From: Ruminococcaceae bacterium UBA1213
GTDB lineage: Bacteria > Bacillota > Clostridia > Oscillospirales > Acutalibacteraceae
Length of the DNA stretch: 6,626 nucleotides
Assembly (NCBI GenBank): GCA_002309275.1
Contig: DBXL01000111.1
Coordinates: 1-6,626, forward strand
Direction of reading: 5' to 3'
Shown: piece after piece, positions 1 to 5,008 of the stretch
How positions within the stretch are numbered: position 1 is the stretch's first letter
Layout: each line of letters starts with the position of its first letter
Notes under the pieces: generated by a model
What the model was told of the DNA's origin: nothing
The model's input: only the letters and a program-made list of their open reading frames with translations
The model's database searches: none
Position numbers and translations under genes: made by a program

Positions 1-266
1 ACTTCGGTGCAGTTATATGCAAAATTCCTGTCTGCAAAGGAACTGCCCTCTGTGGCTTTAATAAATGCAAAGTCAATTCCCTGCTCGGAAAGTGTCTGCC
101 AGTCGATTTTCCCTTGATAAGAGGAAACATCTACACCTCTTACGGAATATTCCTCTTTTGAGGGATTTACTCTGATAAAGCCGTTCATAAAGAGTTCAGC
201 GGGTATGATTGCCACAGCACTGATAACGGCAATTACTATTGCAAATATGATAATTCTTTTCTTCAT
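1..266 (-). CDS. GH25 family muramidase (lysozyme), N-terminal part, cut by window edge
   Basis: This is the first 88 codons of a gene reading leftwards off the window. Residues 1-4 are MKKR, followed by a hydrophobic stretch at about 5-26, which is a signal peptide or signal anchor, so the product acts outside the membrane. The GH25 domain begins at about residue 43 with GVDVSSYQG, whose Asp46 matches the conserved first active-site aspartate of the family, and continues with DFAFIKATEG at 65-74, the second family strand. The family cleaves the beta-1,4 bond between N-acetylmuramic acid and N-acetylglucosamine in peptidoglycan. The catalytic DxE motif lies beyond the edge and cannot be checked. 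The start is supported by GGAG (minus strand, 275-278), 8 bases before the ATG. An upstream ATG at 283-285 is in another frame. The gene is transcribed divergently from the fumarase operon and has its own consensus promoter. The family call is secure; the exact role (wall remodelling or lysis of competitors) is unknown. Confidence 0.88.
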   Translation of the reverse strand, partial: MKKRIIIFAIVIAVISAVAIIPAELFMNGFIRVNPSKEEYSVRGVDVSSYQGKIDWQTLSEQGIDFAFIKATEGSSFADRNFAYNCTE

Positions 267-320
267 GCATTCTGCTCCGTTTCATAGGTGATTTGCAAAA
301 TAAACCTGCCATTATGATAA

Positions 321-351
321 TTGCACATTGCTAATTGCTAATCGCTAATTG
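321..351. repeat. Heptanucleotide tandem array A
   Basis: On the plus strand the sequence reads TTGCACA, TTGCTAA, TTGCTAA, TCGCTAA, TTG: 4.4 units with strict 7-base period. The array abuts the -10 box of the GH25 promoter, so it would form the 5' end of that transcript. It is the same unit family as arrays B, C and D in this window. Confidence 0.8.
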
Positions 352-352
352 T

Positions 353-381
353 ATTATATACTATTGTTATAAATTTGTCAA
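353..381 (-). promoter_or_regulatory. Sigma-A promoter of the GH25 gene
   Basis: On the minus strand, TTGACA (376-381) and TATAAT (353-358) are separated by exactly 17 bases; both boxes match the consensus perfectly. Transcription would start near 346, inside the heptad array, giving a leader of about 80 bases before the GH25 ATG. Seen directly as sequence; activity is inferred. Confidence 0.8.
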
Positions 382-388
382 AATACCA

Positions 389-417
389 TTGCAATAAAAA
401 AAGATTTTTTTTATAAT
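389..417 (+). promoter_or_regulatory. Likely sigma-A promoter of the fumarase operon
   Basis: TTGCAA (389-394) and a perfect TATAAT (412-417) lie 17 bases apart, with an A-tract/T-tract spacer (A396-402, T405-412). The -35 matches consensus at 4 of 6 positions. Start would be near 424, about 29 bases before the ATG at 453. Its -35 box is only 7 bases from the -35 box of the divergent GH25 promoter. Confidence 0.65.
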
Positions 418-452
418 AGAGATGTCAATAACTAAAAGGAGGAGATTTTATT

Positions 453-1304
453 ATGGAAATCAGAAAAGTAAGTGCGTCTGTCATCACTGATACAGTAAAA
501 AAGCTGTTCATGGATATGAATTATTTTATTGGTGAGGACATTCTGACGGCACTCAAAAATGCGGAGGAAACAGAAATTTCGCCTACGGGAAAAAATGTGC
601 TTTCTCAGCTCATCGAAAATCACAAAATTGCAAAAGAGGAAGAAGTGCCGATATGTCAGGACACGGGCATGGCAGTTCTTTTTGTGGAATACGGTGATAA
701 AGTTGTGATAGGGGGCGGAAGCTTTGAAGAAGCCGTACAGGAGGGCGTAAGACGTGCCTATATTGACGGCTATTTGAGAAGGTCTGTTGTAACGGATCCT
801 GTGTTTGACAGAGTGAATACAAAGGACAATACACCTGCAATTATTTATACGAGCATAGTCAGCGGTGATAAAATAAAAATTCTGGCAGGCTGTAAGGGAT
901 TCGGCAGTGAAAATATGTCTGCCATAAAAATGCTTACTCCATCGGCAGGCATTGAGGGTGTAAAGAAATTTATTCTGGATTCCGTGAGATATGCAGGACC
1001 TAATCCATGTCCGCCGATAGTGGTGGGAGTGGGCATAGGCGGAACTTTTGAAAAAGCAGCCATGCTTGCCAAAAAGGCGACTTTAAGACCAATCAATACA
1101 GAAAATCCTGATGAAAGATATGCGGAACTTGAAAGAGAACTTCTTGCAGAGATAAATCAAATGGGCTTCGGACCTGCGGGACTTGGCGGACTGAATACAG
1201 CGATAGGCGTGAATATAGAAACTTTCCCGACGCATATAGCAGGAATGCCTGTGGCAGTGAATATATGCTGTCATGCCGCAAGACACAAGGAAACAGAGAT
1301 TTGA
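453..1304 (+). CDS. Class I [4Fe-4S] fumarate hydratase, alpha subunit (fumarase/tartrate dehydratase family)
   Basis: This is the alpha subunit of the oxygen-sensitive two-subunit fumarase, which interconverts fumarate and malate in the cytoplasm. The 283-residue length is normal for a stand-alone alpha subunit. Motifs in order: ICQDTGM at 67-73, AGCKGFGSENMS at 145-156, NPCPPIVVGVGIGGT at 184-198, KKATLRPI at 207-214 and GPAGLGGLNTAIGVNIE at 240-256. Cys68, Cys147 and Cys186 are the candidate iron-sulfur ligands; Cys68 and Cys186 sit in the standard contexts, while Cys147 is assigned by position only. The ATG is preceded by AAGGAGGAG (436-444). The beta subunit follows 12 bases after the stop, as expected for a heterodimer. 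L-tartrate dehydratase (TtdA) is the main alternative, because the two activities cannot be separated from sequence alone. Fumarase is favoured because the ENMS and GGLNTAIGV stretches resemble clostridial fumarases. Confidence 0.9.
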   Translation: MEIRKVSASVITDTVKKLFMDMNYFIGEDILTALKNAEETEISPTGKNVLSQLIENHKIAKEEEVPICQDTGMAVLFVEYGDKVVIGGGSFEEAVQEGVRRAYIDGYLRRSVVTDPVFDRVNTKDNTPAIIYTSIVSGDKIKILAGCKGFGSENMSAIKMLTPSAGIEGVKKFILDSVRYAGPNPCPPIVVGVGIGGTFEKAAMLAKKATLRPINTENPDERYAELERELLAEINQMGFGPAGLGGLNTAIGVNIETFPTHIAGMPVAVNICCHAARHKETEI

Positions 1305-1308
1305 GAGG
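1303..1308 (+). promoter_or_regulatory. Ribosome binding site deciding the fumarase beta start
   Basis: GAGAGG overlaps the alpha stop codon (TGA 1302-1304) and lies 8 bases before ATG 1317. It would lie on top of the alternative in-frame GTG at 1308, so ATG 1317 is preferred. The overlap also implies translational coupling of the two subunits. Confidence 0.6.
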
Positions 1309-1316
1309 TGCATAAA

Positions 1317-1841
1317 ATGAAAAAGATAAAATTGCCGTTGACAGATGATGTGATAAAGGATTTGAAAGCAGGCGACAGTGTTTTAATAACGGGTTCAATG
1401 ATAACGGGCAGAGATGCTGCACATAAGAGATTGTATGAACTCATTGAAAAGGGTGAAGAATTGCCCGTGAATATCAAGGGTGAAGTGATATATTATGTGG
1501 GACCTGCACCCGCAAAGCCCGGTCATGCAGTCGGACCGGCAGGACCTACTTCAAGTTACAGAATGGATAAATATACGCCTGCCCTTTTGGACAGGGGATT
1601 GAAAGGCATGATAGGCAAGGGGGCAAGAAATCAGGAAGTGATTGATTCCATGATAAAGAATAAAGTGGTGTATTTTGCGGCAATAGGCGGTGCGGCGGCA
1701 CTTATATCAAGAAGTATCAAAAAAGTGGAAGTGCTTGCATACGAGGATTTGGGGACAGAGGCTATATACAGATTTGAAGTTGAGGACTTTCCTGCAATCG
1801 TTGCGATAGATGCAGACGGAAACAGCGTGCTCGCAAAATAA
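1317..1841 (+). CDS. Class I fumarate hydratase, beta subunit (C-terminal hydro-lyase domain)
   Basis: This 174-residue protein is the swivelling C-terminal domain of class I fumarases made as a separate chain. It completes the active site of the alpha subunit. Visible family motifs: LKAGDSVLITGSMITGRDAAH at 16-36, VGPAPAKPGHAVGPAGPTSSYRMD at 61-84 (substrate-site loop), LLDRGLKGMIGKG at 90-102, AAIGGAAALISRSI at 121-134 and AYEDLGTEAIYRFEVEDFPAIVAID at 141-165. Length is close to the usual 180 or so. An in-frame GTG at 1308 would add three residues but has no spaced ribosome binding site. Genes for the two subunits are 12 bases apart and almost certainly co-translated. As for alpha, tartrate dehydratase beta (TtdB) is the alternative. 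No key motif appears to be missing. Confidence 0.9.
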   Translation: MKKIKLPLTDDVIKDLKAGDSVLITGSMITGRDAAHKRLYELIEKGEELPVNIKGEVIYYVGPAPAKPGHAVGPAGPTSSYRMDKYTPALLDRGLKGMIGKGARNQEVIDSMIKNKVVYFAAIGGAAALISRSIKKVEVLAYEDLGTEAIYRFEVEDFPAIVAIDADGNSVLAK

Positions 1842-1853
1842 GGGGGACGGAAA

Positions 1854-2438
1854 ATGGAAAAAAGGTCGCCTTATGAAAATACGGACTTTTACTCGGGTTA
1901 TGAAGAATCAACAGAGGGATATGTTTCGGAAAGAGAAAAGGTGAAAATGGAGCCTCTCAAATATGAATCGAATATGTATGCAGTCCAAAAGAAAAGGGAA
2001 TTCATATTGATAGGCTTGATGATCATTCCGACTACAATATGTCTGGCAGTTATATTGTGGTCTGTGGGAGTTATTTCTATCAATCCGGTTATCAATCAAA
2101 TTTTTACGAATGCATTTCCGTTTATGAGTACATTGCTGGCGGTTGTGTTTTCGGTGATAGTCGTGCGTAGTATAAGTGTTGTTGATAAAGACAGAAAAGT
2201 GCTTAACAAACACGTTTTTCATTTCATGGGATTTGCGGCAGTCTGCGGAATGGTTGCCATATCCTCAAGTCCTCACGGAATGATCAATATACTGACAGGC
2301 GGTTGGTGGCGTTTGATACCTCTTGCGATAGCGTTGGGATTTTTGATATGGTCATTTTGGCTCTATACGAAATTTGAAAAAATCATTTTTATTCCCTTGA
2401 TGTCCGTTACATTTATATGCTTGTTTCTGATACTTTAA
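1854..2438 (+). CDS. Unrecognised five-helix membrane protein, short paralogue
   Basis: I do not recognise this 194-residue protein. Residues 1-47 are a hydrophilic, acidic and tyrosine-rich N-terminus with NTDFYSGYEESTEGY at 9-23. Five hydrophobic segments follow at about 50-73, 86-105, 119-137, 153-171 and 177-194. Positive charges at QKKR (45-48), DKDRK (111-115) and YTKFEK (171-176) put the N-terminus and these loops inside, so the C-terminal end should lie outside. The next gene is a paralogue: KHVxHFMGFA (119-128) and LIPLAIAxGxxIW (154-166) recur there at nearly the same positions. The start is 12 bases after the fumarase beta stop, with AGGGGG at 1841-1846 overlapping that stop, so it belongs to the same operon by spacing. 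Function is unknown; a membrane partner or a passenger gene of the fumarase operon are both possible. Confidence 0.8.
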   Translation: MEKRSPYENTDFYSGYEESTEGYVSEREKVKMEPLKYESNMYAVQKKREFILIGLMIIPTTICLAVILWSVGVISINPVINQIFTNAFPFMSTLLAVVFSVIVVRSISVVDKDRKVLNKHVFHFMGFAAVCGMVAISSSPHGMINILTGGWWRLIPLAIALGFLIWSFWLYTKFEKIIFIPLMSVTFICLFLIL

Positions 2439-2459
2439 GAAATACAGGAGGGAGTCTGA

Positions 2460-3605
2460 ATGGAGAAACAACCGTTCAATGATGAAAATGCATTTTACAA
2501 AGGCTATGAAGAAACAACTCAGACCTATCTCAATGAAAATGAGAAAGTGGAGTTTGTGCCTCAACATGATTTCGCCTCACTGAAGAAGAAAGCAGTTATT
2601 TTGATTTTGCTTATGACTGTACCAATGGCGATATGTTTTGCTATCACATTTTGGAGTTTCGATTTTTTTATAAAGCTTCCCATGCTGAGCGGAATCCTGC
2701 AAAGATTTTATCAGCTTCTGGGAATCGTTGCGGGTTTTGCATTGGCGACATTTGTTGTTAAGAACATAAGTCTTGATGATGAAAAAAAGGATATAGTCAA
2801 TAAGCACGTCATTCATTTTATGGGATTTGCGTCAGCAAGCTGGATTGCCATTGAATGCATAGATGCCTATGAAAACAGGAATTCTCAGGTAATGGAGAAT
2901 ACCTATAAAGGACTTTGGGCATTGATACCGCTGGCGATAGCTGTGGGATTGATTATATGGGGATATTTCATTTATACGAAACTTGAAAAGAAATTATTTA
3001 TCCCTATTATGTGTGTTACGATTTTATTCACGGGAGGAATGATTGTCCGTGATATTGTAAGACCGAGATTTGATGTTGACTCATACAGCGTGGATTACTA
3101 TTTTGTATCATACAAGGAAATCAAGCCGAAAGAACAGGAAGCAAAATATTATGTTTCGGAAGAACTCGATGAAGAAAAAATAGTTTATGATTCCTATGTT
3201 TTGCCTGCGGTACTGAAAAGTTATGAGGAACTTGAACGTGATATTGTCGAATATGATAACAGCCGTATTGAACATAAAGTTTACTGCGATGATTATGCAG
3301 GAAAAGTTTTGAATGATATTATAAAGGATAATCCGATATATGACGAGAAATTTTTTGAAGAAAACTATCTTGTTATTGACAGGCTGACATATTATGATGT
3401 TCCCGAAAGCGTGAAAATAGGACGTATTTTTGTTGACGGCGATAACATGAAGATGCAGGAAGATTACCTTTGGGAATACGAAAAAGAAGAGCTTTCGGAA
3501 GATATGAGTGAATTCTGTATTGTATTCATCAAAATACCCAAGACCTATCACATAGAAAATGTTGAATCCTTTGGGGGATATTCGGAATTCAACTATAAAA
3601 ATTGA
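2460..3605 (+). CDS. Unrecognised five-helix membrane protein with C-terminal extracytoplasmic domain, long paralogue
   Basis: Residues 1-200 of this 381-residue protein are a paralogue of the preceding product: NAFYKGYEETTQTY at 10-23, NKHVIHFMGFA at 114-124 and LIPLAIAVGLIIWGYFIYTKLEK at 155-177. The last of these is identical to the neighbour at 15 of 23 positions. Hydrophobic segments lie at about 43-68, 83-101, 117-134, 152-172 and 178-196. By the positive-inside rule the remaining ~180 residues (RPRFDVDSYS onwards) are outside the cell. That tail is acidic and tyrosine-rich, with SYEELERDIVEYD at 254-266 and YDEKFFEENYLVIDRLTYYD at 294-313. The latter resembles the YDExFFxxxxLV strand-helix pattern seen in some clostridial lipoproteins, but I cannot name a family. 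AGGAGGGAG (2446-2454) precedes the ATG; the gap to the upstream gene is 21 bases. The stop overlaps a weak terminator-like hairpin. Tandem duplication followed by gain or loss of the tail is inferred. Confidence 0.8.
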   Translation: MEKQPFNDENAFYKGYEETTQTYLNENEKVEFVPQHDFASLKKKAVILILLMTVPMAICFAITFWSFDFFIKLPMLSGILQRFYQLLGIVAGFALATFVVKNISLDDEKKDIVNKHVIHFMGFASASWIAIECIDAYENRNSQVMENTYKGLWALIPLAIAVGLIIWGYFIYTKLEKKLFIPIMCVTILFTGGMIVRDIVRPRFDVDSYSVDYYFVSYKEIKPKEQEAKYYVSEELDEEKIVYDSYVLPAVLKSYEELERDIVEYDNSRIEHKVYCDDYAGKVLNDIIKDNPIYDEKFFEENYLVIDRLTYYDVPESVKIGRIFVDGDNMKMQEDYLWEYEKEELSEDMSEFCIVFIKIPKTYHIENVESFGGYSEFNYKN

Positions 3606-3615
3606 ATATTTTTTT
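3587..3615 (+). terminator. Weak candidate terminator of the fumarase operon
   Basis: ATTCAA (3587-3592) can pair with TTGAAT (3602-3607) around a 9-base loop. An A at 3608 and seven T (3609-3615) follow. The stem is only six mostly A/T pairs and overlaps the stop codon of the long membrane protein, so termination would be poor. No better candidate is seen before the serC promoter. Confidence 0.3.
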
Positions 3616-3695
3616 GAAACAAAGTGTAATAATTATAGTGCAGATTACATTTTTGAAAAAAATGGTTTTATATTTCTATTTAAGAAAAAAGATAA

Positions 3696-3724
3696 TTGAC
3701 TTATTGAGAATTTTGTTCTATAAT
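3696..3724 (+). promoter_or_regulatory. Strong sigma-A promoter of serC
   Basis: TTGACT (3696-3701) and TATAAT (3719-3724) are separated by exactly 17 bases, in an A/T-rich context. Transcription would start near 3731, leaving a leader of only about 33 bases before ATG 3764. That leaves no room for a T-box or riboswitch. The match is 11 of 12 consensus positions. Confidence 0.8.
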
Positions 3725-3750
3725 TATTCCGTGAAAAAATTTATTTTTTT

Positions 3751-3755
3751 GGAGG
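3751..3755 (+). promoter_or_regulatory. Ribosome binding site deciding the serC start
   Basis: GGAGG lies 8 bases before ATG 3764. The frame stays open upstream to a TTG at 3602, but that start would lie before the promoter, and the extra 54 residues (hydrophobic, lysine-rich) have no counterpart in SerC proteins. Confidence 0.8.
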
Positions 3756-3763
3756 CATTAACA

Positions 3764-4849
3764 ATGAGCAGAGTTTACAATTTTTCAGCAGGTCCTTCTG
3801 TGTTGCCGGAGAAAGTTCTCAAGCAGGCAGCAGCAGAAATGATGGATTATCAGGGCTGCGGTCAGTCCGTTATGGAGATGTCACACCGTTCAAAAGTATT
3901 TCAGGGTATCATTGACAGTGCAGAGAGCCTTCTCCGTGAAGTAATGAATATACCTGACAATTACAAGGTACTTTTCTTGCAGGGCGGTGCTTCAACTCAG
4001 TTTACAGCTATCCCCATGAACTTGGGTACAAAGAGCGGTAAGGCTGACTATGTTCTGACAGGTCAGTGGGCTACAAAGGCTCAGAAAGAGGCTGCAAGAT
4101 ACATTCAGGCTAATGTAGTAGCATCTTCCAAGGACAAGACATTCTCCTACATTCCGAAGCTTGACCCCGATACATTCACAAAAGATGCAGACTACTTCTA
4201 TATCTGCATGAACAATACGATTTATGGTACAGTATATCATGAGCTTCCCCAGACAGGTGACGTTCCGCTCGTAGCAGACGTTTCTTCCTGCTTCCTCTCC
4301 ACACCTCTTGATGTATCAAAGTTTGGTGTAATTTATGCAGGTGCACAGAAAAACATGGCTCCTGCAGGTCTTGTAATTTCAATTATCCGTGAAGACCTCA
4401 TAGGCAACGCTATGGATATATGCCCGACCATGCTCAACTTCAAGACTCATGCAGACAACGGTTCTATGTTCAATACACCGCCCTGCTGGACAATCTATAT
4501 AGCAAAGCTTGTTCTTGAATGGCTGAAGAACGACATCGGCGGACTTGAGAACATGAAGAAAATCAACGAAACAAAGGCAGCTATCCTCTATAACTTCCTT
4601 GACAATTCCAATATGTTCAAAGGCACAGTTGTTCCCGAGGATCGTTCACTCATGAATGTACCGTTTGTTACAGGCAATGATGAACTTGATGCTAAGTTCG
4701 TTAAAGAGGCAACCGAAAACGGCTTTGTTAACCTTAAAGGACACCGTACAGTTGGCGGTATGAGAGCTTCCATTTATAACGCTATGCCTATCGAGGGCGT
4801 TGAAAAGCTCGTTGCATTCATGGGTGAATTTGAGAAAGCAAACTCATAA
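3764..4849 (+). CDS. serC: Phosphoserine aminotransferase
   Basis: SerC transfers the amino group of glutamate to 3-phosphohydroxypyruvate, giving 3-phosphoserine, the second step of serine synthesis in the cytoplasm; it can also act in vitamin B6 synthesis in some bacteria. The 361-residue protein starts with YNFSAGPSVLPE at 5-16. It has MSHRSK at 39-44 (His41 and Arg42 at the substrate phosphate site), GGAST at 74-78 (cofactor phosphate), Trp102 stacking on pyridoxal phosphate and GAQKNMAPAG at 193-202, where Lys196 is the Schiff-base lysine. GGMRASIYNAM follows at 331-341, with Arg334. Residue roles are transferred from the E. coli enzyme, whose numbering nearly coincides. Length is normal and no key residue is missing. 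It has its own strong promoter. serA follows 159 bases downstream, so the product of one enzyme feeds the other. Confidence in identity is very high. Confidence 0.97.
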   Translation: MSRVYNFSAGPSVLPEKVLKQAAAEMMDYQGCGQSVMEMSHRSKVFQGIIDSAESLLREVMNIPDNYKVLFLQGGASTQFTAIPMNLGTKSGKADYVLTGQWATKAQKEAARYIQANVVASSKDKTFSYIPKLDPDTFTKDADYFYICMNNTIYGTVYHELPQTGDVPLVADVSSCFLSTPLDVSKFGVIYAGAQKNMAPAGLVISIIREDLIGNAMDICPTMLNFKTHADNGSMFNTPPCWTIYIAKLVLEWLKNDIGGLENMKKINETKAAILYNFLDNSNMFKGTVVPEDRSLMNVPFVTGNDELDAKFVKEATENGFVNLKGHRTVGGMRASIYNAMPIEGVEKLVAFMGEFEKANS

Positions 4850-4853
4850 TCAA

Positions 4854-4888
4854 TTTGCAATGTGCAATGTGCAATGTACAGTGTGCGG
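4854..4888. repeat. Heptanucleotide tandem array B
   Basis: Units read TTTGCAA, TGTGCAA, TGTGCAA, TGTACAG, TGTGCGG: five heptads in strict register, starting 5 bases after the serC stop. This is the reverse-complement orientation (TTGCACA on the minus strand) of arrays A and C. The unit degenerates toward its right end. Confidence 0.75.
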
Positions 4889-4896
4889 TTTTGCAG

Positions 4897-4924
4897 TTGA
4901 AAATTTCAGATAAAAAATTAGATT
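4897..4924 (+). promoter_or_regulatory. Possible weak promoter of serA
   Basis: TTGAAA (4897-4902) and TAGATT (4919-4924) are 16 bases apart, matching consensus at 5/6 and 4/6 positions. Start would be near 4931, placing array C in the serA leader. The match is modest, and serA may instead be read from the serC promoter. Confidence 0.3.
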
Positions 4925-4931
4925 AAGGCGG

Positions 4932-4990
4932 TTAGCAGTGCGGCAGTTTGCAGTATTCATTGCACATTGCACATTGCTAATTGCACATTG
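4932..4990. repeat. Heptanucleotide tandem array C
   Basis: There are eight heptads in strict register: TTAGCAG, TGCGGCA, GTTTGCA, GTATTCA (degenerate), then TTGCACA, TTGCACA, TTGCTAA, TTGCACA and a final TTG. It ends 6 bases before the serA ribosome binding site. An in-frame TTG at 4967 inside the array is an artefactual start for serA. Confidence 0.75.
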
Positions 4991-4996
4991 AATAAA

Positions 4997-5003
4997 AGGG
5001 TGG
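4997..5003 (+). promoter_or_regulatory. Ribosome binding site deciding the serA start
   Basis: AGGGTGG ends 5 bases before ATG 5009 (8 bases counted from AGGG). The open frame extends back 14 codons to a TTG at 4967, but those codons are the heptad repeat itself, and SerA proteins of this type begin directly with M-x-N-x-x-T-L-N-K-I. Confidence 0.7.
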
Positions 5004-5008
5004 TTACA

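Larger units (their letters stand above)
4851..4983. repeat. Inverted repeat between serC and serA, 26-bp arms
   Basis: The left arm 4851-4876 and right arm 4958-4983 are reverse complements at 25 of 26 positions (the mismatch is the A/T at position 21 of the right arm). They enclose 81 bases. The arms consist of heptad arrays B and C in opposite orientation. RNA reading through from serC could fold a long stem here. No T-run follows the right arm, so it does not look like an intrinsic terminator, and no flanking target duplication is seen. Confidence 0.8.

Noticed and set aside
1308..1316. GTG start giving fumarase beta three extra residues
   Set aside because: No ribosome binding site at a usable distance; GAGAGG fits ATG 1317 instead.
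3108..3551. 147-codon minus-strand reading frame opposite the long membrane protein
   Set aside because: The protein is Phe/Ile-rich low-complexity sequence as expected from the complement of A-rich coding DNA, with no ribosome binding site; the plus-strand gene explains the region.
3614..3639. TTGAAA and TATAGT as a second promoter upstream of serC
   Set aside because: The spacer is only 14 bases, and a near-perfect promoter lies downstream.
3602..3763. 54-residue upstream extension of SerC from a TTG at 3602
   Set aside because: The serC promoter at 3696-3724 lies inside it, the ATG at 3764 has a proper GGAGG, and the extension has no similarity to SerC N-termini.
3731..3763. T-box or serine-responsive leader before serC
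   Set aside because: The inferred leader is about 33 bases, too short for a T-box or known riboswitch.
4851..4983. MITE or small transposable element with terminal inverted repeats
   Set aside because: The arms are simple heptad arrays, array C continues beyond the arm, and no target-site duplication is visible.
4932..4990. CRISPR-like array
   Set aside because: The period is 7 bases with no spacers, and no cas genes are present.
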